Part shown: in pieces, positions 17,185-29,723 of the stretch
Position numbering within the stretch: position 1 is the first letter of the stretch
How the letters are laid out: each line of letters starts with the position of its first letter
DNA from: Dietzia natronolimnaea
GTDB taxonomy: Bacteria; Actinomycetota; Actinomycetes; Mycobacteriales; Mycobacteriaceae
NCBI RefSeq assembly: GCF_002289575.1
Contig: NZ_NTGA01000004.1
Location: forward strand, 186,001 to 250,000
Length of the DNA stretch: 64,000 bases
Direction: 5' to 3'
Made by a program: the position numbers and the translations under genes
Notes under the pieces: generated by a model
Seen by the model: the letters and a program-made list of their open reading frames with translations, nothing else
Told to the model about the DNA's origin: nothing
Databases searched by the model: none

Positions 17185-18746
17185 CGGGTTCCTCCCACCA
17201 GTGCGACGGTGTGGGCGACCGCCGGTTCGATCACGTCCAACGCGGGCTGCGGGTAGAAGCCCAGCACGATCAGCGCCACCACCAGCGGGATCACCACCAC
17301 GAGTTCCCGGGCGTCGAGATCCGGTGTCCGCGCGAGCCCGGGAGCCGGGGGTCCACCCATCACCCGCTGGTAGGTCCACAGGATGTAGACCGCCGCCAGG
17401 ACGAACGTGCTCGTGGCGAGCACGGCGGCCACCGGGTACGGGCCGAAGGTCCCGACGAACACCAGGAACTCGCTGACGAACGGGGCCAACCCGGGCAGGG
17501 AGAGCGTGGCCAGGCCGGCGATGAGGAACGTCCCGGCCATCACGGGCGCGACCTGCTGGACACCGCCGTAGTAGCCGATCTCCCGGATGCGGTGCCGGTG
17601 GACGAGGAACCCGGCCACGAGGAACAACGCGGCCGTGGCGACTCCGTGGTTGACCATGTAGAGCGCCGATCCGGCCGCGGACTGCTCCGTCCTGGCGAAG
17701 ATGCCCAGGACGATGAACCCGAAGTGGGAGATGGAGGCGTAGGCGATCAGCCGGAGCAGGTCGGTCTGGGCGATGGCCATCACGCCGCCGTAGACGATGC
17801 TGATCACCGCCAGCGTGACGAGCACCGGCGCCGCCGTGGCGGCCGCGTCCGGGAACAGCGGCAGGCTGTAGCGCAGCATCGCGAACGTGCCGACCTTGTC
17901 CACGACCGCCATCATCAGCACCGCCGAGGCGGGGGTCGCGGCCACGGCCGCGCCGGGCAGCCAGGTGTGGAACGGCCACAGCGGCGCCTTGATCGCGAAG
18001 GCCAGGGTGAAGGCCGCGAACATCAGCAGCGCCACGCCGGTCGTGATCTCGAGCCGGCCGTCCGCCACGGCCGCGGTGATGAGGCGGTAGTCGAACGTCC
18101 CGGCGCCGATCGATCCGCCGTCCGTCCCGGCGTCCCCCAGCCCGGCGCGGGCGGTGAGCACGTACAGCCCGATCACCGCGACGAGCATGACCAGCCCGCC
18201 GAGGAGGTTGTAGATGAGGAACCGCACGGCCGCCGCCGCCCGGTCGGCCCCGCTGGAATCGCTGCGGCCGAAGCCGCCGATGAGGAAGTACAGCGGGATG
18301 AGCATGGCCTCGAACGCGACGTAGAACAGCAGCACGTCCAGGCTGGTGAACGCCACCAGCGCCAACCCCTGCGTGGCCAGCATCAGCGCCGGGTACGCCT
18401 GCGCGCGTCGACTGTCGGACGCGGCGACATCGTGCCACCCGGCCAGTAGGAGCAGTGGCATGAGGGCGGCCGTGAGCAGGACCAGCACCAGCGCGATCCC
18501 GTCGAGTCCGAGCGTGTAGGAGGCGCCGAAGGCGGGGATCCACGGGTGGGACTCGACGAACTGGTGGGTCTCGCCGCCGGGGTCGAACCCCACCGCGAGC
18601 GCGACCGCCACCGCCAGCACGACGAGGGAGGTGGCCAGGGCGAGGGGCCTGGCCGCGCGTCGCGCGCCGGAGGGGAGGACGACGACGACGAGGGCGCCGA
18701 TCAGCGGCGTGAGCCACAGCGCGGAGAGCAGACCGGGCCCGTTCAC
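17181..18746 (-). CDS. nuoM: NADH-quinone oxidoreductase subunit M
   Basis: A 521-residue antiporter-like proton-pumping subunit. Signature regions: [40 protein letters not shown] and [15 protein letters not shown]. The start is GTG 18746 overlapping the nuoL stop (GTGA), giving a normal NuoM length. About 14 membrane segments. Confidence 0.96.
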   Translation of the reverse strand: MNGPGLLSALWLTPLIGALVVVVLPSGARRAARPLALATSLVVLAVAVALAVGFDPGGETHQFVESHPWIPAFGASYTLGLDGIALVLVLLTAALMPLLLLAGWHDVAASDSRRAQAYPALMLATQGLALVAFTSLDVLLFYVAFEAMLIPLYFLIGGFGRSDSSGADRAAAAVRFLIYNLLGGLVMLVAVIGLYVLTARAGLGDAGTDGGSIGAGTFDYRLITAAVADGRLEITTGVALLMFAAFTLAFAIKAPLWPFHTWLPGAAVAATPASAVLMMAVVDKVGTFAMLRYSLPLFPDAAATAAPVLVTLAVISIVYGGVMAIAQTDLLRLIAYASISHFGFIVLGIFARTEQSAAGSALYMVNHGVATAALFLVAGFLVHRHRIREIGYYGGVQQVAPVMAGTFLIAGLATLSLPGLAPFVSEFLVFVGTFGPYPVAAVLATSTFVLAAVYILWTYQRVMGGPPAPGLARTPDLDARELVVVIPLVVALIVLGFYPQPALDVIEPAVAHTVALVGGTR

Positions 18747-20659
18747 AGCACACCTCCGGCCGACATGGCGGCGATGATCAGGGCCGCGCCGAGGAGCATG
18801 TACAGCGCGTAGGAGCGGGTGAGTCCGGATTGCAGGAGTCGGCCGCGGGCGGACAGGAGTCCGATCGCCGCCGCGACACCGCCGGTCGCGCCGCCCACGA
18901 CCCTGCGGTCGACCACCGCCGTTCCCGCGACCAGGGCCTGCCCCGGCCGCATCAGCACACCCTCGTTGACGGCGTCGGCGTAGAGGTCGCGGCGGGCGGC
19001 GCGGGTGAGCGCGGAGACCTCCGAGGGCGCCTGCTCCGGGATGTCGGCGCGGCCGTACCGTCGCACCGCGACCGCGATCCCGACGGCCACGACCACCAGC
19101 GAGGCGGTGGTGACCAGCCACACCGGCAGCACGTGCTCGGCGTGGTGCTCGCCCACGACCGGGGCCAGCCAACCCTCCAGCCGCCCGCCGATCGCGAGCA
19201 GGGCCCCGGAGATCACGGACCCCACCGCGATGAGGATCATCGGCGCCGTCATGGACACCGGCGACTCGTGTGGTTGGGCCCCCTCGCGCCATCGCTGCCG
19301 GCCGAAGAAGGTCAGGATCATCACGCGCGTCATGTAGAAGGCGGTCAGCCCTGCTCCGAGCAGCGCCACCGCGCCGAGCAGGTATCCGGCCGCCCCGCCG
19401 CCGCCCACGTCGAACGCCGCGGAGATGATCCCCTCCTTGGAGTAGAAGCCGGAGAACGGTGGGACGCCGATGATCGCGAGGTAGCCGAGTCCGAAGGTGA
19501 CAAAGGTGACCGGCATGACCGCGCGCAGGGCGCCGTAGCGGCGCATGTCGACCTCGTCGTCGAGACCGTGCATCACCGATCCCGCTCCGAGGAACAGCCC
19601 GGCCTTGAAGAAGCCGTGGGTGAGCAGGTGCATGATCGCCAGCGCGTACCCGGCGGGGCCGAACCCGGCGGCCATGACCATGTATCCCACCTGGCTCATG
19701 GTGGAGGCGGCGAGCACCTTCTTGATGTCATCCTTCGCGCAGCCGATCACGGCGCCGAACAGCAGCGTCACCGCGCCGACGGCGATCACCGCGGTCCGCG
19801 CCGCCGGGGCCGCGTCGAAGATCGGGTTGGCCCGGGTGATCAGGTAGACGCCGGCGGTGACCATGGTGGCCGCGTGGATCAGCGCCGACACCGGGGTGGG
19901 GCCCTCCATGGCGTCCCCGAGCCACGACTGCAGCGGCACCTGGGCGGACTTGGCGCAGGCGCCCAGGAGCAACAGCAGGCCGAGCGCGGTGACCAGGCCG
20001 GACCCGACCGCGGGCGCGGCGCCGTCGGCACCGCCGACGGCGGCGAAGACGCCCTCGAACGACAGGGTCCCCAGCTGCGTGACCATCACCATCAGGGCCA
20101 CGGCGAGCCCCATGTCCCCGACGCGGTTGACCAGGAACGCCTTCTTGGCCGCGGTGGCCGCGGACGGCTTGTGCTGCCAGAACCCGATGAGCAGGTAGGA
20201 GACCAGGCCCACGCCCTCCCACCCCAGGTAGAGCACCAGGAAGTCGTCGGCCATCACCAGCAGCAGCATCGCGGCCAGGAACAGGTTGAGGTAGGCGAAG
20301 AACTTGCGTCGCGCCGGATCGGCGGCCATGTACCCGGTCGAGTACACGTGGATGAGCAGGCCGACGCCGGTGATCAGCAGCACGAACACCATGGAGAGCT
20401 GGTCCAGTCGCAGGCCCATGTCCACGTGGAGGTCGCCCACCGAGATCCAGGTGAACAGCGTCTGTTGCAGGGTGCGGTCGGCGGCCCCGCGGCCGAGCAT
20501 GGCGGCGAACTGCCAGGCGGCCGCGCAGAACGCGGCCAGCGCGGTGGCGCAGCCAAGCAGGTGTCCCCACGGGTCGCTGCGGCGGCCCAGGAGCAGCAGG
20601 AGGGCGGCGCCGAGCAGCGGCAGGCCGGGGATCAGCCACAACGTCACATCAGGAGTCAT
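18743..20659 (-). CDS. nuoL: NADH-quinone oxidoreductase subunit L
   Basis: A 638-residue distal proton-pumping subunit with about 16 membrane segments and the lateral helix at the C-terminus. Typical motifs: [50 protein letters not shown] and [17 protein letters not shown] 20659 has a GAGGA ribosome-binding site, 10 nt after nuoK: one of the few non-overlapping junctions of the operon. Confidence 0.97.
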   Translation of the reverse strand: MTPDVTLWLIPGLPLLGAALLLLLGRRSDPWGHLLGCATALAAFCAAAWQFAAMLGRGAADRTLQQTLFTWISVGDLHVDMGLRLDQLSMVFVLLITGVGLLIHVYSTGYMAADPARRKFFAYLNLFLAAMLLLVMADDFLVLYLGWEGVGLVSYLLIGFWQHKPSAATAAKKAFLVNRVGDMGLAVALMVMVTQLGTLSFEGVFAAVGGADGAAPAVGSGLVTALGLLLLLGACAKSAQVPLQSWLGDAMEGPTPVSALIHAATMVTAGVYLITRANPIFDAAPAARTAVIAVGAVTLLFGAVIGCAKDDIKKVLAASTMSQVGYMVMAAGFGPAGYALAIMHLLTHGFFKAGLFLGAGSVMHGLDDEVDMRRYGALRAVMPVTFVTFGLGYLAIIGVPPFSGFYSKEGIISAAFDVGGGGAAGYLLGAVALLGAGLTAFYMTRVMILTFFGRQRWREGAQPHESPVSMTAPMILIAVGSVISGALLAIGGRLEGWLAPVVGEHHAEHVLPVWLVTTASLVVVAVGIAVAVRRYGRADIPEQAPSEVSALTRAARRDLYADAVNEGVLMRPGQALVAGTAVVDRRVVGGATGGVAAAIGLLSARGRLLQSGLTRSYALYMLLGAALIIAAMSAGGVL

Positions 20660-20669
20660 CCGCGCGTCC

Positions 20670-20969
20670 TCAATACCTGAGCAGACTGGCGTCGTCGATC
20701 GAGGCCGATCGGCGGGAACGGTAGATGGCCATGATGATCGCCAGGCCGATCACGACCTCGGCCGCGGCCACCACCATGACGAAGAACGCGAACACGTGAC
20801 CGCCCACGTCGCCGTGCATCCGGGCGAACGTCACCAGGGCCAGGTTGGTGGCGTTGAGCATGAGCTCGATGCACATGAACACCACGATCGCGTTGCGCCG
20901 CAGCAGGAACCCGGCCGCACCGATGGTGAACAGTACGGCCGAGAGGTAGAGATAGTTCTCCGGGTTCAC
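20670..20969 (-). CDS. nuoK: NADH-quinone oxidoreductase subunit K
   Basis: A 99-residue protein with three membrane segments. The two buried glutamates of NuoK are visible in [15 protein letters not shown] and [11 protein letters not shown]. It starts at GTG 20969, overlapping the nuoJ stop as GTGA. Confidence 0.96.
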   Translation of the reverse strand: MNPENYLYLSAVLFTIGAAGFLLRRNAIVVFMCIELMLNATNLALVTFARMHGDVGGHVFAFFVMVVAAAEVVIGLAIIMAIYRSRRSASIDDASLLRY

Positions 20970-21754
20970 GGTCGTCCCCCCTCGGCAGGTCCCGCCGTAC
21001 CGCCGGCCCCCGGATCGTCTCCGGGTCCCAGTTCCCTGCCGCCGCCGTGCCGGCGAAGGACGTCGCTCACCGAGTCGGTGGAGTCCGAGCCGTCGGGCAG
21101 CCGGGCCGGCATGTCCGCGGAGTTGCGCCGCGCGTACACGCCGGGGCTGGGCAGCGGCGTCACGCGGGCGTGGCCGTCGTGCTGCCAGTCCAGGAAGCGC
21201 TGCTCGGACATCTCGCGCTGGGTCCGTCGGCCGGAGAACCGTTCGCGGTGCGCGAGCACCATGGCCCCCAGGGTGGCGATGATCAGCAACACGCCGGTGA
21301 GCTCGAACGCCCACACGTGGCGGGTGAACAGCAGCTCGGCCAGTGCCGGCACGTCATTGTGGTCGGCGCCGAAGCCGGTGAAGGGCGGCAGCTCCGCGCG
21401 GGCGAGGCCGGTCGCCAGGAGGACCCCGAAGCCTAGCCCGGCGACGATCGCGGCCACGCGGTGTCCGCGGATCCGCTCGACCAGGGACTCCGAGGACTCC
21501 ACGCCGATGAGCATGACCACGAACAGGAACAGCATCATCACCGCGCCGGTGTAGACGACGATCTGGCCCACGCCCAGGAACACCGCGCCCTGCGCCATGT
21601 ACAGCACGGCCAGGGCGACCATCGTCATGGCCAGACACAGGGCGGAGTAGACCGCCTTCTTGGCGGAGACCACCCCGAGCGCGCCGACGACGACGACGAC
21701 CGCCAGCACCCAGAACAGGACCGACTCCCCGGTGGACACCGGTGCCCCGGCCAT
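20966..21754 (-). CDS. nuoJ: NADH-quinone oxidoreductase subunit J
   Basis: A 262-residue subunit with five membrane segments; the pi-bulge region around [20 protein letters not shown] is the NuoJ hallmark. A hydrophilic tail of about 85 residues extends beyond the membrane domain, as in other actinobacteria. ATG 21754 shares one base with the nuoI stop. Confidence 0.95.
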   Translation of the reverse strand: MAGAPVSTGESVLFWVLAVVVVVGALGVVSAKKAVYSALCLAMTMVALAVLYMAQGAVFLGVGQIVVYTGAVMMLFLFVVMLIGVESSESLVERIRGHRVAAIVAGLGFGVLLATGLARAELPPFTGFGADHNDVPALAELLFTRHVWAFELTGVLLIIATLGAMVLAHRERFSGRRTQREMSEQRFLDWQHDGHARVTPLPSPGVYARRNSADMPARLPDGSDSTDSVSDVLRRHGGGRELGPGDDPGAGGTAGPAEGGRP

Positions 21755-22353
21755 CAGGACCCGTCCCCGTGTGAGGGCGCGCCCTGGGTCGGCGGGGAGT
21801 CCTCGCCCGGCGCCGCCCCGTGGGGTGCGCTCTGCGCCGCGCGGAGGACGTCGCCGCGGTAGTAGTCGGCGTGCGTCGTGCCCGGGGCCATGTCGTGCGG
21901 CGCGGGGACCATCCCGTCGAGCATCGGCCCCAGCAGGTCCTGCTTCTCGTAGATGAGCCCGGCCCGGTCGTCGCCGACCATCTCGTACTCGTTGGTCATG
22001 GTCAGCGCGCGGGTCGGGCAGGCCTCCACGCAGAGGCCGCACCCGATGCAGCGTAGGTAGTTGATCTGGTAGATCCGCCCGTAGCGCTCGCCGGGGGAGT
22101 AACGCTCGTCCTCGGTGTTGTCGGCGCCCTCCACGAAGATCGCGTCCGCCGGGCAGGCCCACGCGCACAGCTCGCAGCCGATGCACTTCTCGAGGCCGTC
22201 GGCGTAGCGGTTGAGCTGGTGGCGGCCGTGGTAGCGGGGAGCGGTGGGGACCTTCTCCTCCGGGTACTGCTCGGTGTGCTTCTTGCGGAACATCGTCGCG
22301 AACGTGACACCGAACCCGGCGATCGGCTCGAGGATTCTCGGAACCCTAGGCAT
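21754..22353 (-). CDS. nuoI: NADH-quinone oxidoreductase subunit I
   Basis: A 199-residue peripheral-arm subunit with two 4Fe-4S clusters (N6a/N6b): [12 protein letters not shown] and [12 protein letters not shown], both complete. A Pro/Gly/His-rich tail of about 50 residues follows. The start overlaps the nuoH end by 8 nt. Confidence 0.97.
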   Translation of the reverse strand: MPRVPRILEPIAGFGVTFATMFRKKHTEQYPEEKVPTAPRYHGRHQLNRYADGLEKCIGCELCAWACPADAIFVEGADNTEDERYSPGERYGRIYQINYLRCIGCGLCVEACPTRALTMTNEYEMVGDDRAGLIYEKQDLLGPMLDGMVPAPHDMAPGTTHADYYRGDVLRAAQSAPHGAAPGEDSPPTQGAPSHGDGS

Positions 22354-23677
22354 TGGGGGCCTCCTCCGATGCGGTGCGCTGGGGTGTCGCGGTGCGCCCG
22401 GACGAGGGCGTGCGCTGGGGTGTCGCGGTGCGCCCGGACAACGCCGCGCGCTGGTGGGGTAGCGGTGGGACGGGGAACCCGCCCGCGACCGGGTCGAAGG
22501 GCGTCGGGTCGGCGGCGCCCCCGCGGTGGGGGCGGGTGCCGATCCGGGTGCGGAGGGCCACCACGATCACGGCCGCGGCGATCACGCCGGCGGTCACCAG
22601 CGCGATGGTCAGGCCGTCGTAGCCGGCGTTCGAGAACGCCCGGATGCTCGCCACGGCCATCACCCATCCCAGGGAGACGGGGATGAGCACCTTCCAGCCG
22701 AAGCCCATGAACTGGTCGTAGCGCAACCTCGGCAGGGTGGCGCGCAGCCAGATGAACAGGAACATGAAGCCCCACACCTTGATCACGAACCACAGCAGCG
22801 CCCACCACCCGGAGTCCGCGCCGTCGATCAGGGAGAACGGCAGCGGTGCCTGCCAGCCGCCGAGGAACAGGGTGGCCGCCAGGGCCGAGACCGTCGTCAT
22901 GTTGACGTACTCGGCCAGCATGAACATGGCGAACCGCAGCGACGAGTACTCGGTGTGGAACCCCCCGACCAGCTCGCCCTCGGCCTCGGGGAGGTCGAAG
23001 GGCGCGCGGTTGGTCTCGCCGACCATGGAGATCACGTAGATGAGGAACGAGGGCGCCAGGAGGAACACGAACCAGACCTCGGACTGAGCGGCGACGATCC
23101 CCGAGGTCGACATGGTTCCGGCGAACAGGAACACGCCGACGAAGGACAGTGCCATCGCGATCTCGTAACTGATCACCTGCGCCGTGGACCGCAGCCCACC
23201 GAGCAGGGGATAGGTGGAGCCGGAGGACCAACCGGCCAGCACGATGCCGTACACGCCGATCGAGGTGACGGCCAGGATGTAGAGCACGCCCACGTTCAGG
23301 TCGGTGAGTTGCAGCGGCGTCCGGTGTCCGAAGATCGAGACCTCGGGTCCGAAGGGGATCACCGCGAACGCCATGAACGCCGGGATCACCGCGATGACCG
23401 GCGCCAACAGGAAGACGGGCTTGTCGACCCCCGCGGGGATCAGTCCCTCCTTGAGGGCGATCTTGACGCCGTCGGCGAGGCTCTGCAGCATGCCCAGCGG
23501 GCCGACCCGGTTGGGTCCCACGCGCATCTGCATCCAGGCGATGACCTTGCGCTCGAGGTAGATCGCGGCGAGCACCGTCACCACGAGGAACACGAAGACC
23601 GCGAGAACCTTGAGCAGCACCAGCCACCACGGGTCGATGCCGAAGGCGGACAGGTCCGCATATCCCTGCGAGGTCAC
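22346..23677 (-). CDS. nuoH: NADH-quinone oxidoreductase subunit H
   Basis: A 443-residue subunit forming the quinone channel with eight membrane segments: [39 protein letters not shown] and [20 protein letters not shown] are characteristic. The C-terminal 70 residues hold a tandem 12-residue repeat around [10 protein letters not shown], encoded by a direct DNA repeat near 22373-22450. GTG 23677 overlaps the nuoG stop (GTGA). Confidence 0.96.
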   Translation of the reverse strand: MTSQGYADLSAFGIDPWWLVLLKVLAVFVFLVVTVLAAIYLERKVIAWMQMRVGPNRVGPLGMLQSLADGVKIALKEGLIPAGVDKPVFLLAPVIAVIPAFMAFAVIPFGPEVSIFGHRTPLQLTDLNVGVLYILAVTSIGVYGIVLAGWSSGSTYPLLGGLRSTAQVISYEIAMALSFVGVFLFAGTMSTSGIVAAQSEVWFVFLLAPSFLIYVISMVGETNRAPFDLPEAEGELVGGFHTEYSSLRFAMFMLAEYVNMTTVSALAATLFLGGWQAPLPFSLIDGADSGWWALLWFVIKVWGFMFLFIWLRATLPRLRYDQFMGFGWKVLIPVSLGWVMAVASIRAFSNAGYDGLTIALVTAGVIAAAVIVVALRTRIGTRPHRGGAADPTPFDPVAGGFPVPPLPHQRAALSGRTATPQRTPSSGRTATPQRTASEEAPNA

Positions 23678-26283
23678 GAGGCCCCCTCCCCGGCGCCGAT
23701 CCGGACGACGTCCCCCGCGGCCGCGGCGAGCGTGGCGTTGACGGTCGACCCGGGTGAGTTCTGCGGCAGCCACACCACGCGATCGGGCATCGCGGTGACC
23801 ACGCAGGGCAGGGTGATCGATCCGCTCTCCGTGGAGACGGTCAACGGATCGCCGTCCGCGACGCCGGCCTCGAGGGCGGTGGCCGCGGAGAGCCTGGCCA
23901 CGGGGGTCCGGGCCGTCCCGGCCAGGTGCGGTTCACCGTCCTGCATCCGCCCCGAGTCCAGCAGCAGCCGCCAGGTGGCCAGGACGGCCTGCCCGGCGCG
24001 CGCATCCGCCACCGTCGATGCACTCGCGCCTGCGCTTCGGTGGGGGCGCGAGTACATCGACGGGAGCGGCTGTGCACCGGAGGGCGGCTGCGCCCCCATG
24101 GTCTCACCCACGGCCGCCAGCTCCCGGCGGACGGACTCGACGTCGGGGAGGCCGAACCAGGCGCCCATCTCCTCGGCGAGGGCGTTGAGGACCCGGTGGT
24201 CGGGGAGGGCGTCACCACCGGTCAGCGCGGCGGCGAAGGGGCGCTCGCGGCCCTCCCAGGTGAGGAAGGTGCCGGCCTTCTCGGCCACGGGTGCGACCGG
24301 CAGGACCACGTCGGCGCGGTCGCTGATCTCGCTCCGGCGCAGCTCGATGCTCACCACGAACCCCGCGGCGTCGATCGCGGCGAGGGCCGCGCGGGGGTCG
24401 GACAGGTCCGCGGCCTCGACCCCGCCCACCAGCAGTGCGGTCAGGTCTCCCGAGGCGACGTCCCGGAGCTGGTCGTCGGTGGACCTGCCGGGCGTGTCGG
24501 GCAACGGTTCCGAGCGCCACAGGTCGGCCAGCGCGCGTCGGGCGCCCTCGTCCGAGACGGGCCGGCCCCCGGGCAGCAACCCGGGCAGGCATCCCGCCTC
24601 GAGGGACCCCCGCTCGCCGGCCCGACGCGGGATCCACGCCAGGCGCGCCCCGGTGGCGTCGGCGAGCGCCTCCGCCGCCGGAAGGCCCCCGGGGACCGCT
24701 CCCAGTCGCTCGCCCACCAGGATCACGGCGCCGGGGGCGCGCAGGAGCGCGGGCAGGTCGGACAGGTCGGACAGGTCGGACAGCTCTAACAGCTCGGACA
24801 GCTCGGACAGTTCGGACAGGCCCGACAGCCCGGACGAGTCGGGCCCGTTCGGACCCGCCACCCGGGCCAACGCGGCGAGGACCTCCGGCTCGTCACCCGG
24901 CACCGTCGGCACGAGCGTGGCGCCTGTCTTGCGCACGGACGGCGAGGCGAACGGGGCCACCGAGACGACCCGCACCCCGAGGTCGCGCGCGGCCCTGCGC
25001 AGGCGGAGGAAGACGATCGGCGACTCCTCCTCGGGGTCGAAGCCCACCAGCACGACCACCGGTGCGGTCTCGAGATCGGCGTAGGTGACCGCCCCGGCAC
25101 CACCCGGGCCGCGGCCGACCACGTGCCGGGCGAGGAACTCCGCCTCCTCGGAGGACTGAGGGCGCGCACGGAAGTCGACGTCGTCGGTCCCCAGGACCGC
25201 TCGGGCGAACTTGGCGTAGGCGTACGCGTCCTCCCGGGTGAGTCGACCGCCGGTCAGGACGCCCGTGCGACCGCGTGCGGCGGACAACCCCGCGGCGGCC
25301 GTGGCGAGCGCGGTGCTCCACGGGACCGGGACCAGGCCCCCGTCCCGGCCGCGGATCATCGGGGTGGTGAGGCGGTCGGGTTGCGTGGCGTAGGCGAAGG
25401 CCCACCGGCCCTTGTCGCAGTTCCACTCCTCGTTGACGTCCGGGTCGTCGCCGGCCAGCCTGCGCAGGACCTTCCCGCGGCGGTGGTCCGTCCGCTGCCC
25501 ACAGCCGCTGGCGCAGTGCTCGCAGACGCCGGGGCTCGAGACCAGGTCGAACGGGCGCGCCCGGAAGCGGTAGGCGGCACCGGTGAGCGCCCCGACGGGG
25601 CAGATCTGGACGGTGTTGCCGGAGAAGTAGGACTCGAAGGGCTCGTCCCCGAAGACGCCCACCTGCTGCTGGGATCCCCGTTCCATCAGGTCGATGAACG
25701 GGTCGCCCGCGATCTGGTCCGAGAACCGGGTGCACCGGGCGCACATCACGCACCGCTCGCGGTCGAGCAGGACCTGCGCCGAGATCGCGATGGGCTTGGG
25801 GAACGTGCGCTTGACCTCGGTGAACCGGGAGTGCCCGTGGCCGCTGGAGAGTGCCTGGTTCTGGAGCGGACACTCACCGCCCTTGTCGCAGACGGGGCAG
25901 TCCAGCGGGTGGTTGATCAGCAGGAGCTCCATGACCCCGCGTTGGGCCTTGTCCGCGATCTCGGAGGTGAACTGGGTGCGCACCACCATGTCCTCGGTGA
26001 CCGGGGTGGTGCAGGAGGTCACGGGTTTGGGGGCGCCCTCGACCTCGACGATGCACTGGCGGCACGCGCCGGCCGGCTCGAGCAATGGATGGTCGCAGAA
26101 CCGCGGGATCTGAACGCCGAGGCGTTCGGCGGCGCGGATCACCAGCGTGCCGGCGGGCACGGAGACCCGGCGACCGTCCACGGTGAGGGTGACCAGGTCC
26201 TCGTCCCCGTCGGGTTTCAGGTCGGCGACGGTGTCGTCGGCGCGCGGGGTGATCTTGTTGGGCACGCGGTCGTCGGGGGTCAT
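23674..26283 (-). CDS. nuoG: NADH-quinone oxidoreductase subunit G, with repeat insertions
   Basis: An 869-residue molybdopterin-oxidoreductase-like subunit. The iron-sulfur ligands are all present: [15 protein letters not shown] (2Fe-2S), [13 protein letters not shown] with [12 protein letters not shown], and [10 protein letters not shown] for further 4Fe-4S clusters. Two local oddities stand out. Residues about 481-511 are a run of SDL/SEL tripeptides coded by 9-bp DNA repeats (24752-24841). Residues about 740-757 are coded by a 19-bp inverted repeat (24012-24063). ATG 26283 overlaps the nuoF stop. Confidence 0.95.
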   Translation of the reverse strand: MTPDDRVPNKITPRADDTVADLKPDGDEDLVTLTVDGRRVSVPAGTLVIRAAERLGVQIPRFCDHPLLEPAGACRQCIVEVEGAPKPVTSCTTPVTEDMVVRTQFTSEIADKAQRGVMELLLINHPLDCPVCDKGGECPLQNQALSSGHGHSRFTEVKRTFPKPIAISAQVLLDRERCVMCARCTRFSDQIAGDPFIDLMERGSQQQVGVFGDEPFESYFSGNTVQICPVGALTGAAYRFRARPFDLVSSPGVCEHCASGCGQRTDHRRGKVLRRLAGDDPDVNEEWNCDKGRWAFAYATQPDRLTTPMIRGRDGGLVPVPWSTALATAAAGLSAARGRTGVLTGGRLTREDAYAYAKFARAVLGTDDVDFRARPQSSEEAEFLARHVVGRGPGGAGAVTYADLETAPVVVLVGFDPEEESPIVFLRLRRAARDLGVRVVSVAPFASPSVRKTGATLVPTVPGDEPEVLAALARVAGPNGPDSSGLSGLSELSELSELLELSDLSDLSDLPALLRAPGAVILVGERLGAVPGGLPAAEALADATGARLAWIPRRAGERGSLEAGCLPGLLPGGRPVSDEGARRALADLWRSEPLPDTPGRSTDDQLRDVASGDLTALLVGGVEAADLSDPRAALAAIDAAGFVVSIELRRSEISDRADVVLPVAPVAEKAGTFLTWEGRERPFAAALTGGDALPDHRVLNALAEEMGAWFGLPDVESVRRELAAVGETMGAQPPSGAQPLPSMYSRPHRSAGASASTVADARAGQAVLATWRLLLDSGRMQDGEPHLAGTARTPVARLSAATALEAGVADGDPLTVSTESGSITLPCVVTAMPDRVVWLPQNSPGSTVNATLAAAAGDVVRIGAGEGAS
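24012..24063. repeat. Inverted repeat inside nuoG
   Basis: Arms at 24012-24030 and 24045-24063 are 19 bp with one mismatch (core GATG-ACTCGCGCC, read around the single variable base), separated by 14 nt. The translated part lies in a linker near the NuoG C-terminus, flanked by Gly/Ala/Pro/Ser-rich sequence. Confidence 0.85.
24752..24841. repeat. 9-bp tandem repeat inside nuoG
   Basis: About ten copies of CAGGTCGGA and close variants, in frame, encoding Ser-Asp/Glu-Leu tripeptides in a linker of NuoG. Confidence 0.85.
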
Positions 26284-27626
26284 CGGGCTACCTCCTCGGT
26301 CCGGGCGAAGACGGTCGAGCGACTGTGATCGAAGGGACAACCGTCGGGGATGTGGGCCAGGTACTCGTCCCGGAAGAGCGCGATGGACGACATGATGGGA
26401 GCGCCGGCGGCGTCCCCGAGCGCGCAGAACGACTTGCCGACGATGTTGTCCGAGATGTCGAGCAGCCGGTCCAGGTCGCTCTCCGTCGCGGTGCCGTCCT
26501 CGAGCCTGCGCATGATCTGCACCAGCCAGAACGTGCCCTCACGGCAGGGTGTGCACTTGCCGCAGGACTCGTGGGCGTAGAACTCCGACCAGCGCAGCAC
26601 GGCCCTCACCACGCAGGTCGTGTCGTCGAAGATCTGCAGCGCCTTGGTGCCGAGCATGGAGCCCTCGGCCGCGCATCCCTCGTAGTCCAGGGGCATGTCC
26701 AGCTGGGCGTCGGTGAGGATCGGGGTGGAGGAACCGCCGGGGGTCCAGAACTTGAGCGTGTGCCCCTCCCGGATGCCGCCGGCGTGGTCCAACAGTTCCC
26801 GCAGGGTGATGCCGAGGGGCGCCTCGTACTGGCCGGGCCGGGCCACGTGGCCGGACAGCGAGTACAGCGTGAAGCCGGGGGACTTCTCCGAGCCCATCGA
26901 GCGGAACCACTCGGGCCCGTGGTGGAGGATCGACGGGACGCTCGCGATGGACTCGACGTTGTTGACCACGGTGGGACAGGCGTAGAGGCCGGCGACGGCC
27001 GGGAACGGGGGACGGAGCCGGGGCTGCCCCCGACGGCCCTCGAGGGAATCGAGGAGCGCGGTCTCCTCACCGCAGATGTAGGCCCCGGCGCCCGCGTGGA
27101 CCACGATGTCCAGGTCGAAGCCGCTGCCCAGGATGTCGCGCCCCAGGAACCCGGCCTCGTACGCCTCGGCGACCGCGGTCTGCAGCCGTCTGAGCACCGG
27201 TACCACCTCGCCGCGCAGGTAGATGAACGCGTGGGACGCCCGGATGGCGTACGCCGCGATCACCATGCCCTCGATCAGCACGTGGGGCGTGGCCAGCATG
27301 AGGGGCATGTCCTTGCAGGTCCCGGGCTCGGACTCGTCGGCGTTGACCACCAGGTAGTGGGGCTTGGCGGCGGGGTCGGAGGCCTCGGGGTCCTCGGGGG
27401 CGTCGGGGCCGGGGGCCTGCGGGATGAAGCCCCACTTGCGGCCGGTGGGGAACCCCGCCCCGCCTCGGCCGCGCAGACCCGCGTCGAGGACGGTGGAGAT
27501 GACCTCGTCCGGGCCGGTGGCCAGGGCGCGTCGCAGACCCACGTAGCCGTCGTGGGCCAGATAGGTCTCCAGGGTCCAGCTCTCCGGGGCGTCCCAGTAT
27601 CGGCTGAGGTACGGCGCGAGCGGCAT
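26280..27626 (-). CDS. nuoF: NADH-quinone oxidoreductase subunit F
   Basis: A 448-residue NADH-oxidising subunit. It contains the FMN/NADH glycine-rich motif [26 protein letters not shown], and the N3 4Fe-4S ligands in [12 protein letters not shown] with a later Cys in [13 protein letters not shown] 27626 begins one base after the nuoE stop; an upstream extension would lie inside nuoE. Confidence 0.97.
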   Translation of the reverse strand: MPLAPYLSRYWDAPESWTLETYLAHDGYVGLRRALATGPDEVISTVLDAGLRGRGGAGFPTGRKWGFIPQAPGPDAPEDPEASDPAAKPHYLVVNADESEPGTCKDMPLMLATPHVLIEGMVIAAYAIRASHAFIYLRGEVVPVLRRLQTAVAEAYEAGFLGRDILGSGFDLDIVVHAGAGAYICGEETALLDSLEGRRGQPRLRPPFPAVAGLYACPTVVNNVESIASVPSILHHGPEWFRSMGSEKSPGFTLYSLSGHVARPGQYEAPLGITLRELLDHAGGIREGHTLKFWTPGGSSTPILTDAQLDMPLDYEGCAAEGSMLGTKALQIFDDTTCVVRAVLRWSEFYAHESCGKCTPCREGTFWLVQIMRRLEDGTATESDLDRLLDISDNIVGKSFCALGDAAGAPIMSSIALFRDEYLAHIPDGCPFDHSRSTVFARTEEVAR

Positions 27627-27627
27627 G

Positions 27628-28422
27628 TCAGGCCTCCTCGTCGGTGGGAGCGGAGGGCTGGGACCCGGGCGCGCCGGCGTGGGTATCGGGCGCGTCGGGC
27701 GCGTGCATCCCGGCCGCCCTCGCGGCACGGAGACCGGTCAGAGTGGGCCCGCCGGGCGCGCCGTCATTGGCGCCGGGGCGCGGGTCGGGAAAGCCCGCGA
27801 GGATGCGGGCGGTCTCGCGGAAGGTGCACAGCGGAGCACCGCGGGTGGGGGTCACCGTCCGCCCGGCCCGCAGGTCGTCGACCACCCGCCGGGCCGAGGC
27901 GGGGGTCTGGTCGTCGAAGAACTCCCAGTTGACCATCACCACCGGGGCGTAGTCGCAGGCGGCGTTGCACTCGATGTGCTCCAGGGTCACCCTGCCGTCG
28001 TCCGTGGTGCCGGGGCCGTCGAGTTCGAGGTGCTCGGCGAGGGAGGCCAGGATCTCGTCCCCGCCCATCACCGCGCAGAGCGTGTTGGTGCACACGCCCA
28101 CCAGGTAGTCACCCGTCGGGGTGCGGCGGTACATCGAGTAGAACGTCGCCACCGCCATCACCTCGGCCGCGGTCAGGTCGAGCACCCGGGCGCAGAACTC
28201 GATACCGGCCGGGGTGATGTGCCCGTCCTCCGCCTGCACGAGGTGCAGCAGCGGGAGCAGCGCCGACCTGTCCTGCGGGTAGCGGGCGACGATCACGGCG
28301 GCATCGGCGGCCAGACGCTCCCGGACCTCGTCCGGGTACGTCCGCCGTGCGCCCGGGTGGACGATGGCGCCCGGTTCGTCGGGCTTCTGACCGAACTGGA
28401 GGAAGACCGGCTCGCCGCTCAT
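27628..28422 (-). CDS. nuoE: NADH-quinone oxidoreductase subunit E
   Basis: A 264-residue thioredoxin-like 2Fe-2S subunit (N1a). Ligands: CTNTLC and CNAAC. The N-terminal helical domain includes [10 protein letters not shown] and [10 protein letters not shown]-terminal extension of about 45 residues rich in Pro/Ala/Asp is longer than in E. coli. ATG 28422 overlaps the nuoD stop. Confidence 0.96.
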   Translation of the reverse strand: MSGEPVFLQFGQKPDEPGAIVHPGARRTYPDEVRERLAADAAVIVARYPQDRSALLPLLHLVQAEDGHITPAGIEFCARVLDLTAAEVMAVATFYSMYRRTPTGDYLVGVCTNTLCAVMGGDEILASLAEHLELDGPGTTDDGRVTLEHIECNAACDYAPVVMVNWEFFDDQTPASARRVVDDLRAGRTVTPTRGAPLCTFRETARILAGFPDPRPGANDGAPGGPTLTGLRAARAAGMHAPDAPDTHAGAPGSQPSAPTDEEA

Positions 28423-29723
28423 CGGTCCACACCCCCCATCACCGGGTCGATGCTGGCGACGGCGGCGATCACGTCGGCGAGCATCCCGCCCTCGCACATC
28501 GCGGCCACCGCCTGCAGGTTGGTGAACGACGGATCGCGGTAGTGGACCCGGTACGGGCGGGTGCCGCCGTCCGAGACCATGTGCACTCCCAGCTCGCCGC
28601 GGGGCGACTCGACCGGCACGTACACCTGACCCGGGGGCACCGCGAACCCCTCGGTGACCAGCTTGAAGTGATGTATCAGGGCCTCCATCGAGCTGTCCAT
28701 GATGTGGCGGACGTGCTCGGCGGAGTTGCCCAGGCCGTCGGGGCCGACCTTGAGCTGGGCGGGCCACGCGATCTTGGGGTCGTCGACCATCACGGGGCCG
28801 GGCTCGAGCCGGTCCAGGCACTGTTCGACGATCCTCAGCGACTCCTTCATCTCGTCCACCCGGATGACGAACCGGTCGTAGCAGTCGCTGCCCGACCCGG
28901 TCACCACGTCGAACTCGTAGGTCTCGTACCCGCAGTACGGATCGGTCCGGCGCACGTCGTGGGGCAGTCCACTGGCCCGCAGCACCGGTCCGGTCACCCC
29001 GAGGGCGATGCACCCGGTGAGGTCGAGATAGCCCACCCCCTCGAGCCGCATCTTCCAGATCGGGTTCTGGCGCAGGAGGAGCTCCATCTCGCGGATGCGG
29101 CCGGGCATCACGTCCAGGAGTTCGCGCACCTTGGGCACGGCCTCGTCCGGGAGGTCCTGGACCACCCCGCCGGGCCGGACGTAGGCGTGGTTCATCCGCA
29201 GACCGGTGATGATCTCGAAGACGTCCAGGACCATCTCCCGCTCGCGGAAGCCGAACAGCATGGGGGTGCTGGCCCCGAGTTCCAGGGCGCCGGTCGCGAG
29301 CGCGACCATGTGCGAGGAGATCCGGTTGAGCTCCATGAGCATCACCCGGATGACCGACGCCCGCTCCGGGATCTGGTCGGTGATCCCGAGCAGCCGTTCC
29401 ACCCCGAGGCAGTAGGCGACCTCGTTGAAGAACGGCGAGAGGTAGTCCATCCGGGTGACGAAGGTGACGCCCTGGGTCCAGTAGCGGTACTCGAGGTTCT
29501 TCTCGATACCGGTGTGCAGGTAGCCGATCCCACAGCTCGCGCGGGTGACGGTCTCGCCCTCGATCTCGAGGATGAGCCGCAGCACCCCGTGAGTGGACGG
29601 GTGCTGGGGGCCCATGTTGACGACGATGCGGTCGTCGTCGGCGTTCCGTGCCGCGTCGCTGATCGCCTCCCAGTCCTGCCCGGTCGCGGTGAGGACGGTG
29701 TCCGAGTCGGTTCTGTCGGCCAT
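28419..29723 (-). CDS. nuoD: NADH-quinone oxidoreductase subunit D
   Basis: A 434-residue subunit lining the quinone site; [29 protein letters not shown] and [14 protein letters not shown] are diagnostic. The Tyr and His that contact quinone in family members lie in the visible motifs. In M. tuberculosis the upstream receiver Rv3143 has been linked to NuoD, and a homologous gene sits upstream here. ATG 29723 shares a base with the nuoC stop. Confidence 0.97.
   Translation of the reverse strand: MADRTDSDTVLTATGQDWEAISDAARNADDDRIVVNMGPQHPSTHGVLRLILEIEGETVTRASCGIGYLHTGIEKNLEYRYWTQGVTFVTRMDYLSPFFNEVAYCLGVERLLGITDQIPERASVIRVMLMELNRISSHMVALATGALELGASTPMLFGFREREMVLDVFEIITGLRMNHAYVRPGGVVQDLPDEAVPKVRELLDVMPGRIREMELLLRQNPIWKMRLEGVGYLDLTGCIALGVTGPVLRASGLPHDVRRTDPYCGYETYEFDVVTGSGSDCYDRFVIRVDEMKESLRIVEQCLDRLEPGPVMVDDPKIAWPAQLKVGPDGLGNSAEHVRHIMDSSMEALIHHFKLVTEGFAVPPGQVYVPVESPRGELGVHMVSDGGTRPYRVHYRDPSFTNLQAVAAMCEGGMLADVIAAVASIDPVMGGVDR

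Noticed and set aside
22373-22450. Direct repeat at the nuoH end as a mobile element
   Set aside because: It is an in-frame duplication in a low-complexity tail with no flanking signatures.
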